From NCBI GenBank assembly GCA_019113165.1, contig DXHV01000077.1, positions 46,777 to 110,776 on the forward strand: a DNA stretch of 64,000 nucleotides, written 5' to 3'. The notes beneath the pieces are model-generated. The model made no database searches, was not told where the DNA came from, and worked only from the letters and a program-made list of their open reading frames with translations. This DNA comes from Candidatus Desulfovibrio intestinipullorum (GTDB lineage Bacteria; Desulfobacterota; Desulfovibrionia; Desulfovibrionales; Desulfovibrionaceae). Positions 9,731-18,331 of this stretch are shown piece after piece; within the stretch, counting starts at the first letter, position 1; the number at the start of each line of letters is the position of its first letter. The position numbers and the translations under genes were made by a program.

Positions 9731-10008
9731 ATGTAATCCTTGATTTTTCCTTGAGTTTTTTGTGCGGTATACAGAAGAACTTAAAGTAACTGTTTGGTAT
9801 CATATAAAAATTCACTGAGCGCTGTATGCCTGAATCACAAAATGTTGTCAAAAGGCAGGTTTGTCTGCGGGAGAAGTTTTTCTAAATGCCAATAAAAAAA
9901 AGCAGGTCAGAGGGACCCGCTTTTTTTCATATTCATCCTCTTGATGATGTATGAGCATTCGAGAAGAGCACAATATGTTTTTTATAACAGGATATAAAAT
10001 TTTGCGGA
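9731..10008. other. Upstream region of the IclR gene with a bidirectional terminator
   Basis: The region contains a CGGTAT half-site (9765-9770), a related TGGTAT further up, and a hairpin at 9893-9927. The hairpin stem GCAGGTC/GACCCGC has one mismatch and is flanked by A and T runs, so it can terminate in both directions. No gene is visible. Confidence 0.5.
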
Positions 10009-10262
10009 TCCATGAACTACCTCGCACTTACGTGCGAGGTTTCACGGGGACGCTCCCCCGTTTTTAGCAATTCTCCGAGATCGAAACATTGGTGCAGATC
10101 TCGGATTACTGCGGGCGTGTCCACAACGCCCCATCGAGTTCGAGCAGTTCCGAACCACTCGTCCCCGAATTCTTTTCAGCCTATATCTAGAGGCAAATGC
10201 GGCCGAATGTCAATTCAGTCCCGCTATCCATCCTCACGCTTACGCGTTGGGAATACCGCGGA
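10009..10262. other. Hairpin-rich non-coding block; possible right end of a decayed IS200/IS605 (tnpB-type) element
   Basis: Stacked inverted repeats occur in about 250 G+C-rich bases between A+T-rich flanks. They are CTCGCAC/GTGCGAG with a tiny loop (about 10020-10039), CGGGG/CCCCG (10045-10060), CCGAGATC/GATCTCGG (about 10075-10103) and GGGCGT/ACGCCC (about 10113-10131). On the minus strand the last hairpin followed by GTAGTTCA resembles IS200/IS605 right ends, where a tnpB-associated guide RNA would lie. No TnpB zinc finger or catalytic motif was found in any frame, so if this is such an element only its end remains. A structured RNA gene is the alternative. Confidence 0.3.
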
Positions 10263-10580
10263 TTTTGTTAAAATATCAAATTTTAGGCAGGTAACTTCTC
10301 CCGTTTATTAATAGTAATTTAAATTATGTTTCTTTTATAGAAAAGTTTTTTTATGTATGTCAATACACTTATTTGTATAAAAATATTTTTTAAAAAAATG
10401 AAAGAAATTTTTTTAATGACAGAAAATATTTTCATACTATAGATCAAACTTTCTGTTCTTTTCTATGGGAGAAAGGCAGACTGACTACATACGTTGGCTG
10501 ACGCACAGGCTCTGCCTCTTACAGGCAGGATACTACTTAATACAGGCAGGGCCCGTGAACTGTCAGCTCTGCTCCTGAGC
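10263..10580. other. A+T-rich gene-free stretch
   Basis: The stretch 10300-10460 is extremely A+T-rich with poly-T and poly-A tracts. Around 10500-10560 the sequence ACAGGCAGG occurs twice in direct orientation just beyond the end of the BCCT gene. No gene or convincing terminator was found. Confidence 0.4.
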
Positions 10581-12137
10581 CTAATTCTTCTTTTGTGTCT
10601 TGTAGCGTGCAGTCAGTATCAAGCCTTCCTTGACGATACACCAGCACAGGATGGCTGTCAGAATCATCATCAGCACCCCGCCGAAGACGAACATGCCTCG
10701 CAGGGCTGAAATGCCGCACAGGGTGATGACAGCCAGGGCAACACCACCCATGTTGCCACCCCACAGGACCTTCAGGAATTTGGGTGCTTCTTCCTCTGCC
10801 GAAATGCCACGGGTGGAAATGGTTGCCAGAACAGAACTCATGGGATCCACCAGGGTGACAAAGGATATCAGGGTGACAACAATAAAGAAGGCTATGAGAA
10901 TGCCGCTGAAGGGGAAACGCTGCAAGATGCCTATGACCGTGGACTCAAGGCCCTGTGTCTGCACAAAGGTCCAGACATCGACTATATCCTTCCACTGGTA
11001 ATAGATGGCAAGGCTTCCGAAGGTATTGATCCACAGGAAAACGAACATGGAAGGAGCAAGGATATTCATAAGCAGGAACTGACGCACCGTGCGCCCCTTG
11101 CCAAGCCGTGCCAGGTACAGGCCGATGGGCGGTCCATAGGCAAAAAAGGCCCCCATATAGACAATGAGCCAGGAGTCCGCCCATCTGTCCTTCAGAAATT
11201 CCGTGCTGACAAGTGTGCTGTGACGGATAAAGTTCGTGAGCATGTAGCCGAAGGACTCTGTCCCCATATTCAGGATGAACAGGGTAGGTCCGCAGAAAAA
11301 CACGTAGAACATCAGGATAAAGAACATTCTTGTGTTCTGTGCGGCCAGAAAGTTCATGCCTTTTTTCAGACCGGTTGTGGAGGAAGTGACAAAGAAGACT
11401 GTGGAGACGACTGCCACACAGGCGTTCATGGCAAAGGTGCGCTCCAGGCCGGTCAGATAGGACAGACAGCTGGAGACCATCATGATGAGCGCACCGATGC
11501 TGCTTATGACGGTACAGCAGATGGAGAAGAGACAGGAGGCGTGAATGATGGTGCGGAACAGGGGACGATTCCTGGCGGGGAGACAGGGGGCAAGCCCGCT
11601 CATGATGGAGAGCGGCATTTTTTCATTGAAGGCCATGAGGGCAAAGGCAACACCGCATATGGCGTAAATGCAGTACTGGGCAATGCTCCAGTGCATGGCT
11701 GACTGCGAGATGGCAAAGAGGGCCGCTTCGTGACTCTGAGGCTCAATACCGAGGTTCGTCGGAGGCTTCATGAGGTGGTAGATAGGCTCACCGATACCCC
11801 AGAACAGGATACCTATGCCTATGCCGGAACACAGGGAGATGGCGAACCATCTGAAGAAGGTAAAATCCGGTTTTGCATCAGGTCCGCCAATGCGGATGTC
11901 TCCTATGGGAGAGCAGATGATGCCGAAGGTGAAAAGCATGACCAGGAAGGCAACAAAGACCGAGGCCCAGCCCAGCTTGTCCACAATCTGGGCCTGCAGG
12001 GTATCCATGAAGTTGATGAAGCCTTCGGGAAACACCAGAGAACTGATGATGAAAGCAAAAACCGAACAAAATCCGATGAGAAAGGGGATGGTATCGAGAC
12101 TTTTGGACCTGGGAGGCAAGTGTAAGTTCTTTTCCAT
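10581..12137 (-). CDS. BCCT family transporter
   Basis: The 518-residue membrane protein has about 12 hydrophobic segments. The family signature appears in CSGIGIGILFWGIGEPIYHL (about residues 102-121), followed by SAMHWSIAQYCIYAICG. The conserved cytoplasmic loop is LARLGKGRTVRQF. BCCT carriers import quaternary or secondary amines such as glycine betaine, carnitine and choline, by Na+ or H+ coupling or by exchange. The aromatic box segment is unusual: where most members have WWISWSP this one has GAFFAYGPP, so the substrate may differ. It is the last gene of the leftward group with ridA and the FAD oxidoreductase, 369 bases after ridA, and probably imports the pathway substrate. Confidence 0.9.
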   Translation of the reverse strand: MEKNLHLPPRSKSLDTIPFLIGFCSVFAFIISSLVFPEGFINFMDTLQAQIVDKLGWASVFVAFLVMLFTFGIICSPIGDIRIGGPDAKPDFTFFRWFAISLCSGIGIGILFWGIGEPIYHLMKPPTNLGIEPQSHEAALFAISQSAMHWSIAQYCIYAICGVAFALMAFNEKMPLSIMSGLAPCLPARNRPLFRTIIHASCLFSICCTVISSIGALIMMVSSCLSYLTGLERTFAMNACVAVVSTVFFVTSSTTGLKKGMNFLAAQNTRMFFILMFYVFFCGPTLFILNMGTESFGYMLTNFIRHSTLVSTEFLKDRWADSWLIVYMGAFFAYGPPIGLYLARLGKGRTVRQFLLMNILAPSMFVFLWINTFGSLAIYYQWKDIVDVWTFVQTQGLESTVIGILQRFPFSGILIAFFIVVTLISFVTLVDPMSSVLATISTRGISAEEEAPKFLKVLWGGNMGGVALAVITLCGISALRGMFVFGGVLMMILTAILCWCIVKEGLILTARYKTQKKN

Positions 12138-12506
12138 GACGGGCTCGCTTTTCTTGGTGTATGAGCAATGAGCCGTGAGGATAGCCCGGCAAAACCTCCA
12201 AAAAACAGAGAAGTGCGAACAGATTACGAGAGAGGAGGGGAGTGTCTTCTTGTACAGCCAGTCTCCTGAAGCGTGGAGGCTGCCATCAGCAGAAAGACAG
12301 AATTTGGAATGAGGAGTGGAATGGAGTACGTATGGGGAATTATCGCACAGAATTTTGGGGACTTACCGAAAATATATATCTATGCAGGGGCTCGGCGCAG
12401 GAGGGTGCCTGATACATGTCCAGGATGCAAGGAAGACATCCTGGACATGTACGAGGTGTTTTTCCGGAGAGAAGATGCATGAGGAAGGGATACTGGACCA
12501 GGGAAG
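12138..12506. other. Intercistronic region between ridA and the BCCT gene
   Basis: The region holds a strong hairpin (listed separately) and otherwise no gene. The ATG of the BCCT gene has no strong ribosome site; AAGAAAAG is the nearest purine stretch. A separate promoter here cannot be excluded. Confidence 0.4.
12413..12451. repeat. Perfect 15-bp inverted repeat
   Basis: The arms TACATGTCCAGGATG (12413-12427) and its complement (12437-12451) flank a 9-base loop. Five Ts follow on the plus strand 7 bases later, but no T run follows on the minus strand, the direction of the genes. It may be an mRNA-stabilising or partial-termination hairpin between ridA and the transporter gene. Confidence 0.7.
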
Positions 12507-12884
12507 TTATTCCTTGTAGCAGACGGCGTCCATTTCGAGCAGGCAGCCGTGGGCAATATTGCTCACTTCCACGCAGACTCTGGCCGGACGGTGTGTCCCC
12601 ATGAAGTTGGCGTAGACTTCATTGAAGGCATCGAAGTCATCCAGGTTGGTGATGAAGACCGTGGTCTTGGCGATGTCGGTAATGGCAAGGCCGGCTTCAT
12701 CCAGGACAGCCTTGAGGTTGGCCAGAGTCTGGACAGCCTGTTCCTTCATGTTTGTGCCAATGACTTCGCCCGTCACGGGATGGAAGGGCACCTGGCCGCA
12801 CAGATAGTAGGTGGAACCGGCCTGGACGCAGTGGGAGTAGGGGCCGACAGAGGCACAGGCTTTGGAAGCATGGATGAACTTCAT
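12507..12884 (-). CDS. ridA: RidA family reactive imine/enamine deaminase
   Basis: The 125-residue protein has the catalytic arginine of archetypal RidA (Arg102 in RPARVCVEV) and the acidic residue Glu117 in LLEMDAV. VGPYSHCV, LCGQVPFHP and the L-x-N-L-K-A-V-L helix also match the trimeric YjgF/YER057c/UK114 fold. RidA hydrolyses imines released by flavin- or PLP-dependent enzymes to 2-oxoacids and ammonia. Its place directly after an FAD amine or amino-acid oxidoreductase gene fits a pathway role rather than only housekeeping. Confidence 0.93.
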   Translation of the reverse strand: MKFIHASKACASVGPYSHCVQAGSTYYLCGQVPFHPVTGEVIGTNMKEQAVQTLANLKAVLDEAGLAITDIAKTTVFITNLDDFDAFNEVYANFMGTHRPARVCVEVSNIAHGCLLEMDAVCYKE

Positions 12885-12927
12885 GGAATACTCCTTGAAA
12901 AGAGAGACGCTTTCACGTGTATGTCTT

Positions 12928-12957
12928 GGGACACCCGGTCATGGTGCCGGGTGTCCC
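12928..12957. repeat. Perfect 11-bp hairpin upstream of ridA
   Basis: The arms GGGACACCCGG and CCGGGTGTCCC are separated by 8 bases, between the FAD oxidoreductase stop and the ridA start. No T run follows in the gene direction, so it is probably a processing or stability element. Confidence 0.7.
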
Positions 12958-13051
12958 GGCAAAAACAGGAATCGGTACGTCTGAGGAAAGAAAAGACAAG
13001 GACGCAGGAATGTTTTTCTTTGTTCCCAGGAACTCTGGTTGGGACGGACCG

Positions 13052-14374
13052 CTAGATTTCTGTCTTTGCGTTGAATTCTTCCCACATGAGACGCACGGTG
13101 GCACCGATGGTGACCAGGGGTTCCGGCGGCAGATGGCTGGGGGTAGCAATACGGCGCAGGAAGCGAAGTTCCTCACTGTCTATGCCATTGATCCATTCGG
13201 CAACATAATGGCCCATCAGGCAGGTCTTGGCTACGCCGGCGCCTTCGCCACTTGCAGAAGCGTACACGCTGGGATGCTTCTGCACCATGAGCGGGCGGAA
13301 GTTCATGGTCATGTTGATCATGCCGCCATAGATGAATTCGAAGTTGACGTGCTTGATTTCGGGGAAGCGGTTTTCAAAGGCCCTGCGCAGCTTGGGAATG
13401 GCGCGGCGGATACGCTGGAAGGACGTGGTGCGGTGGGTGCCGTAGCTGAAGCCGTTGCGGACAAAGATGCGGTTGTCGCGGGTGAAGCGCACGGTTGTAC
13501 CGGCAGGATGACCGGCTGTGCAGCCCCAGGGCTTCACATCCTTGAAGTAGATCATTTCGTCGTCATTGAGCTGACGGGTGAAGGCTCCGTAGGAGAGCAC
13601 GGGGCAGAAGGTATTCTTGACAATGCCAAACTCTTCAATGAAGGGGCCGCCGGTCACGACGACGCTCTTGGCAGAGAGCTGCTTGCCGTTGAGCAGGGTG
13701 ACGCGGGCACGGGCACCCTCCTCTATGCGCATGACCGGGCAGTCTTCGAAGACGTCCACGTTCTCGGGCAGCACCGTGAACAGGCCGCGCAGCACGTCGG
13801 CAGGGTTCACAAGCAGCGTGCCGGGGGTGTACAGAGCCTTCTTGTAGTAGCGGGTGCCAAGGCGCTTGGCCAGCTCTTCACCCTCGTAGATCTCGTAGTT
13901 CACATTCATGTGCTGCAGTTCTTCGGCTTCCACGTCGATGAGCTTGAAGCTCTTGGTTTCGGCACAGCAGAGATACTTGCCGCAGGGATCCCAGTCGACG
14001 GAAATGCCGGAGTCTTCAATGGCCTTCTTCATGCGCCCAATGATGTAGGTATTGAGCTTGTAGTACATGAAGTTGTCGTCGAAGGTGGAATTGCCCTGGT
14101 CGCCAAAGTTGTGCGGCACGTCGATGATGAAGCCGGCATTCTTGCCACTGTCGCCGTTGCCGATTTTGATGGCTTCGAAGACGGCAATGCGGGCATCGGG
14201 CTGCAGTTCGGCCAGACGGCTTGCACATCCGTAGCCGCCGTAACCGGCGCCCACAATGATGTAGTCATACTCGTTGGCAATCTTGTCATGGCTCTTGAAG
14301 AGATGATCCTTGAAGGAGGACATTTCCAGCCAGCTCTGACCTGTGGTTGTGGGGAAACGCTTGACTTCACGCAT
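13052..14374 (-). CDS. FAD-dependent oxidoreductase, DAO fold (PuuB/OrdL-like)
   Basis: The 440-residue protein has about 36 N-terminal residues before the dinucleotide-binding motif (DYIIVGAGYGGYGCASRLAEL, about 37-57). It continues with GNGDSGKNAGFIID, the segment that in PuuB/OrdL relatives contacts FAD. The C-terminal YGGMINMTMNFRPLM and ASGEGAGVAKTCLMG complete the FAD site. The family oxidises C-N bonds of amino acids, N-methylated amino acids or polyamines to imines. It is cotranscribed with ridA, which hydrolyses imines. The substrate is unknown. A promoter with an embedded palindrome lies just upstream (14394-14423). Confidence 0.88.
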   Translation of the reverse strand: MREVKRFPTTTGQSWLEMSSFKDHLFKSHDKIANEYDYIIVGAGYGGYGCASRLAELQPDARIAVFEAIKIGNGDSGKNAGFIIDVPHNFGDQGNSTFDDNFMYYKLNTYIIGRMKKAIEDSGISVDWDPCGKYLCCAETKSFKLIDVEAEELQHMNVNYEIYEGEELAKRLGTRYYKKALYTPGTLLVNPADVLRGLFTVLPENVDVFEDCPVMRIEEGARARVTLLNGKQLSAKSVVVTGGPFIEEFGIVKNTFCPVLSYGAFTRQLNDDEMIYFKDVKPWGCTAGHPAGTTVRFTRDNRIFVRNGFSYGTHRTTSFQRIRRAIPKLRRAFENRFPEIKHVNFEFIYGGMINMTMNFRPLMVQKHPSVYASASGEGAGVAKTCLMGHYVAEWINGIDSEELRFLRRIATPSHLPPEPLVTIGATVRLMWEEFNAKTEI

Positions 14375-14393
14375 ATCAGTACCTGCCTTTGAT

Positions 14394-14423
14394 ATAATAT
14401 ACGTAGTATCTACGTATTGTGAA
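14394..14423 (-). promoter_or_regulatory. Promoter with internal palindromic operator upstream of the FAD oxidoreductase gene
   Basis: On the minus strand TTCACA (14423-14418) and TATTAT (14399-14394) are 18 bases apart. The spacer is filled by the palindrome TACGTAG/CTACGTA with a 3-base centre (14400-14416). A protein bound there would block RNA polymerase. The motif differs from the ATACCG palindromes at 19.5-19.8 kb, so a different regulator may act here. Confidence 0.55.
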
Positions 14424-14602
14424 ATTATTTTATATTAAATAGTGGTATTTCTCTGTGTGAAATACTGAACAGTTTCTTTGTATTTTTAATTTGAGAGTGC
14501 ATCCTGACTGATAATTCGGCTTAAGACAAACATTCTCTCTGGCCTCTTGTGTGGTTTGTTGACTTTGTTATCCGCAAGTTACACTCTCATATTTTGCATG
14601 TA

Positions 14603-16753
14603 TCAGTTGTGACGCAGGACAATGCGAGCGTCGGCAATGGCAAGACCCTTTTCCCATGCAAAGACAGGATTGAGGTCCACCTCTGCAATGTCGGAGAGTT
14701 CGCTCACCATGTAGGAAACCGTGCACACGGCCTGGGCCAAGGCATCAAGGTCGCAGGGCCTGGCGCCACGTGCTCCCTGGAGCAGGGGCAGCCCCTTGAT
14801 TTCGCGAATCATTCTCTGGCAGGCAGGGAGGTTGACCGGAGCAACGCGGAAGGACACGTCCTTGAGAACTTCCACGAAGATGCCGCCGAGGCCAAACATC
14901 ACTGTCGGACCGAAGGTGGTGTCATGGCTGGAGCCAATGATGCATTCCACGCCGGACTTGAGCATGGGGGTGAGCATGACGCCGAAGATGTCGGCTGTGC
15001 TCTTGTAGTTGCGACCATTGCTGACCAGACGGTCATAGGCCTCGCGAGCAGCCTGGGCAGAATCGATGTTCAGGGCGACGCCGCCGGCATCTGTCTTGTG
15101 CAGGATGTCGGGAGAGACAATCTTCATGACTGCCTTGCCGCCAATCTTTTCCCAGAGGGCTGCTGCCTCATCGGCAGAGGTGGCAAGATAGTGGTCGGGC
15201 AGAGGCATGCCGTAGGCTTTCAGAATCTCGCGGGCTTCGGTCTCGACGAGATTGACGCGGCCCTGGGCACGAACATTGGCGAAGATGGCCTGGGCCTTTT
15301 CAAGGCGGTCTGCAGGCAGGGCAGGAGCCTGGGAATCCATTTCTTCCCTGAGGATGCTGCGTCTTGTGCTGTATTCGACGAGCATGCCCATGGTGCGGAC
15401 GGCTTCGTCAATGGCGCCGAAAACAGGCACGCCGTTTTCGCTCAGGTACTTGAGACATTCAGGCTGCTGGGCCTGGTAGATGGAGTGCATGACAACGGGC
15501 TTGCTGCTCTTGTTCACGCGGGCGGCCATGCTCCTGGCAACGTCCATTTCCAGAACACGGAATTCCTCGGACAGGTCGGCGTAGCCACCATAGAGACCGA
15601 CGATGACAACGCCGTCCACATCGGGGTCATTGAGCAGGATGTCCAGGCAGCGATCGAAGACCCACATGTCGCCTTCGGGCGTACCGGCCAGGTCCACGGG
15701 ATTCTTGATGGGGCAGTGCGGCTTGAGGACAGCGCGCAGCTTTTCCTGAGTGGCGTCGCTCAGCACGGGCGCTTCGAGACCGTAGGTTTCGCAGAAGTCC
15801 GTGGCCATGACGCCGTGGCCTCCACCGTCGGTGAGAATGGCAATGCGCTTGCCAGTGGCAGGCTTGCACTTGGAGAAGGCTTCGGCGGCATCAAGGAGGT
15901 CGTTGGGCGTGTTAACGCGGACAACGCCGGCCTGGGCCAGGGCGGCATCAAAGATTTTTTCACTGCCGGCCAGGGAGCCTGTATGAGAGGCTGCGGCACG
16001 GGCACCGGCGGCGCTGCGGCCGATCTTGATGGCAACGATGGGACGCTGCAGGGAGGTTCTGCGGGCTGCTTCAAGGAATTTGCGGCCATCTTCTTCATTT
16101 TCGACACGCAGGCCTTCCATGTACAGAAGCAGAACCTTGGTGTGGGTGTCGTTTTCTATGTAGCGAACGAAGTCATTGAAGCGGAGATCCATCTGGTTGC
16201 CGATGGTTGCCCAGCAGCTGTAGCCCAGGTTGCGCTTTTTGGCATTGAAGTTGATGTCGATGCCGAAGTTGCCGCTCTGCAGGACCAGGCTCATGGGACC
16301 GGGAGCAAGGTCGATGATGCTGGCGTTGAGGCTGACAGCGGAGCTGTACATGCCCATGCAGTTGGGACCCATGATGCGCATGTTGCCGCGGCGGGCAATC
16401 TCGAGCATCTTGCGTTCGATTTCCTTGCCTTCCTCGCCTGTTTCACCAAAGCCCGTGGAGACGACAATGCCTGTCTTGACGCCTTTTTCCACGCACTGTT
16501 CGATGATGGGAAGAATGTATTTGGGAGCAATGGCGATGATGGCCAGATCCACCTCTCCGGGAACGGAGAGAATGTCGGGATAGGTCGGATAGCCAAGAAT
16601 TTGTCCGCCAGAGCGGGAAACCAGAAAGATGTCACCCTGGAACTTGTTGTCTATCAGACTTTTGGCAGTCCAGTAGCCGTACTTCTTTGTATCGGAAGAA
16701 GCACCGATAAGTGCAACGCTTTTGGGCTGGAAAAGGGGAAGAAGGTCGGACAT
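14603..16753 (-). CDS. ADP-forming acyl-CoA synthetase, fused alpha-beta type
   Basis: The 716-residue enzyme converts acyl-CoA + ADP + phosphate to acid + CoA + ATP. Domains in order are CoA-binding (about 5-125, LFQPKSVALIGAS), the succinyl-CoA-ligase-like domain (about 140-290) with the phosphorylated histidine in SHTGSLAGS (His257), and a C-terminal ATP-grasp domain (about 490-716, GGKAVMKIVSPDILHKTDAGGV). The start at MSDLLP has GGAGAG upstream; a start 39 bases earlier is less likely. It lies 57 bases after the ferredoxin gene of the oxidoreductase operon, so it would harvest ATP from the acyl-CoA made by that complex. Confidence 0.92.
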   Translation of the reverse strand: MSDLLPLFQPKSVALIGASSDTKKYGYWTAKSLIDNKFQGDIFLVSRSGGQILGYPTYPDILSVPGEVDLAIIAIAPKYILPIIEQCVEKGVKTGIVVSTGFGETGEEGKEIERKMLEIARRGNMRIMGPNCMGMYSSAVSLNASIIDLAPGPMSLVLQSGNFGIDINFNAKKRNLGYSCWATIGNQMDLRFNDFVRYIENDTHTKVLLLYMEGLRVENEEDGRKFLEAARRTSLQRPIVAIKIGRSAAGARAAASHTGSLAGSEKIFDAALAQAGVVRVNTPNDLLDAAEAFSKCKPATGKRIAILTDGGGHGVMATDFCETYGLEAPVLSDATQEKLRAVLKPHCPIKNPVDLAGTPEGDMWVFDRCLDILLNDPDVDGVVIVGLYGGYADLSEEFRVLEMDVARSMAARVNKSSKPVVMHSIYQAQQPECLKYLSENGVPVFGAIDEAVRTMGMLVEYSTRRSILREEMDSQAPALPADRLEKAQAIFANVRAQGRVNLVETEAREILKAYGMPLPDHYLATSADEAAALWEKIGGKAVMKIVSPDILHKTDAGGVALNIDSAQAAREAYDRLVSNGRNYKSTADIFGVMLTPMLKSGVECIIGSSHDTTFGPTVMFGLGGIFVEVLKDVSFRVAPVNLPACQRMIREIKGLPLLQGARGARPCDLDALAQAVCTVSYMVSELSDIAEVDLNPVFAWEKGLAIADARIVLRHN

Positions 16754-16810
16754 GGATCTCTCCGTTTGAGGGGTCTGGCGGATTTTGTGCAAAATCCGCC
16801 AGAAGGCAGG

Positions 16811-17026
16811 TTAGTTTTCCACAACAACGCCAATGGCTATGTCAGGGCACACAATGCCGCAGATGTTGCAGCGTATACACTTGTCGGGCTGAACCCGCTC
16901 AACATAGTTGTATCCCTGGCCATTAATCTCGGTTCCTATGGCAAGGACCTGTTTGGGACAGGCATCGACGCACAGTCCACAGGATTTGCAGCGGCGGGTA
17001 TCAATGACATGGGTCTTCTTGCTCAT
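16811..17026 (-). CDS. 2-oxoacid:ferredoxin oxidoreductase, ferredoxin-like delta subunit
   Basis: The 71-residue protein has two CxxCxxCxxxCP clusters (CKSCGLCVDACP and CIRCNICGIVCP), which bind two [4Fe-4S] centres. It is separated from the gamma gene by 2 bases. In four-subunit 2-oxoacid oxidoreductases this small subunit carries electrons from the thiamine centre to soluble ferredoxin. Confidence 0.93.
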   Translation of the reverse strand: MSKKTHVIDTRRCKSCGLCVDACPKQVLAIGTEINGQGYNYVERVQPDKCIRCNICGIVCPDIAIGVVVEN

Positions 17027-17028
17027 GG

Positions 17029-17574
17029 TTATTCCCCCTTGCCTGCTTCAAAACCGGCATTGAAGGCCTTGAGATTCATTTCCAGCAGCTCGGGCTTTTT
17101 CTTGCCCATGGTTTCCTCAAGCACAGCGGCAATGGTCTCGTACTTGAGGAGGCCTGTTTTGGCCAGAACGGCACCGAGCATGACCATGTTGACACTGCGT
17201 ACGGAACCAGCCTGCACGGCCATTTCCGAGGCGGGGATCATCAGCTGGGTAAATCCCTCTGCAGTTTCAGGTTCTTCCACCAGAGAAGAGTTGGTGAACA
17301 GAATGCCGCCAGGGGCAACTCCGTGGAAGCACTGATGGTAGATGGATTTGCTCAGGGCCACGGCAATATTGGCGTCGTTCTCGACAAGAGGGCTGCCAAT
17401 GGGCTCGTCGGCCACGATGATATTGGCCGTGGAATCGCCGCCACGCTGCTCAATGCCATAGGTCTGTGTCATGACGACCTTCAGATTTTCCTTCATGGCA
17501 CCCTGACACACGAGCTTGGCCATCAGTGCTGAACCCTGCCCGCCCGAACCAGAAAACATACATTTGACCAACAT
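17029..17574 (-). CDS. 2-oxoacid:ferredoxin oxidoreductase, gamma subunit
   Basis: The 181-residue protein matches the POR_N/gamma family, with FSGSGGQGSALMAKL near the start, TYGIEQRGGDSTANIIV and the C-terminal VNMVMLGAVLAKTGLL. It joins the alpha, beta and delta subunits encoded beside it. It lies 6 bases after the beta gene, consistent with a tight operon. Confidence 0.92.
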   Translation of the reverse strand: MLVKCMFSGSGGQGSALMAKLVCQGAMKENLKVVMTQTYGIEQRGGDSTANIIVADEPIGSPLVENDANIAVALSKSIYHQCFHGVAPGGILFTNSSLVEEPETAEGFTQLMIPASEMAVQAGSVRSVNMVMLGAVLAKTGLLKYETIAAVLEETMGKKKPELLEMNLKAFNAGFEAGKGE

Positions 17575-17580
17575 GTGTGC

Positions 17581-18327
17581 TTACTCCATTTCGTTTTTGA
17601 AAACCTGGGGCTTGAAATAGGTGATCATTTTTTCGTTACACCACTTGTAGGCGTCCCTGACGCTCATTTTCAAACCTGTGGGGCAGGGAACGATAACTTC
17701 CACAAAGGAGTATCCGAGACCCTTGACTTGGCATTCAAAGGCTTTCTTGATGCTCTTCTTGGCACTCATGATGTGCTTGGCCGTCGCCACGGTTTCCCTG
17801 GCAAGATATTTGACACCGGGCATTTCGCGCATCATTTCGGGAACCAGCAGGGGGTAGCCCTGCCAGGTGACGTCACGGCCCTTCACTGTGGTGGCAGTGA
17901 TCTGGCCAGCCAGTGTGGTCGGAGACATCTGACCACCAGTCATGCCGAAGACCGTATTGTTGACCATGATGGTTGTGATAGGCAGGCCCTTGTTGGCAGC
18001 GTGCAGAAGATCGCCCAGACCGATGGCGCAGGTGTCGCCGTCACCGGCATAGGTGAACACGATATTGTCGGGACGGCAGAGCTTGTAGCCGATGGCAAAG
18101 GACGGAGAACGTCCGTGAGTGGCCTCAATGGCATCGATGTCCATGTAGTGATGGGAAAAGCCGCCACAACCGATGCCGACGATGGCGATGGCCCGTTCAC
18201 GGATGCCCAGTTCTTCAATGGCTTCAGCGACAAGGCGAGTCACAACGCCGTGTCCGCACCCCGGACAGTAACTGGTCAGTTTGTCCAGGTTCAGGGTCTT
18301 GCCGTATTTTGCGCTGAGATTCTGCAT
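17581..18327 (-). CDS. 2-oxoacid:ferredoxin oxidoreductase, beta (thiamine diphosphate) subunit
   Basis: The 248-residue subunit carries the YCPGCGHG motif (residues 20-27) and the thiamine-binding GDGD...NN motif (TYAGDGDTCAIG to VNNTVFGMTGGQ). It belongs to the KorB/VorA-like group, whose substrates are 2-oxoglutarate, branched-chain or other 2-oxoacids. The exact substrate cannot be assigned. It decarboxylates the 2-oxoacid and passes the acyl group to CoA. Confidence 0.93.
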   Translation of the reverse strand: MQNLSAKYGKTLNLDKLTSYCPGCGHGVVTRLVAEAIEELGIRERAIAIVGIGCGGFSHHYMDIDAIEATHGRSPSFAIGYKLCRPDNIVFTYAGDGDTCAIGLGDLLHAANKGLPITTIMVNNTVFGMTGGQMSPTTLAGQITATTVKGRDVTWQGYPLLVPEMMREMPGVKYLARETVATAKHIMSAKKSIKKAFECQVKGLGYSFVEVIVPCPTGLKMSVRDAYKWCNEKMITYFKPQVFKNEME

Positions 18328-18331
18328 GAGA

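Noticed and set aside
10012-10311. 99-codon plus-strand frame across the hairpin block
   Set aside because: It coincides with nested inverted repeats, has no ribosome site and an Arg/Ser-rich composition typical of translated non-coding RNA.
14549-17335. 928-codon plus-strand frame
   Set aside because: Antisense to the acyl-CoA synthetase, ferredoxin and part of the gamma subunit genes; no domain features and no ribosome site.
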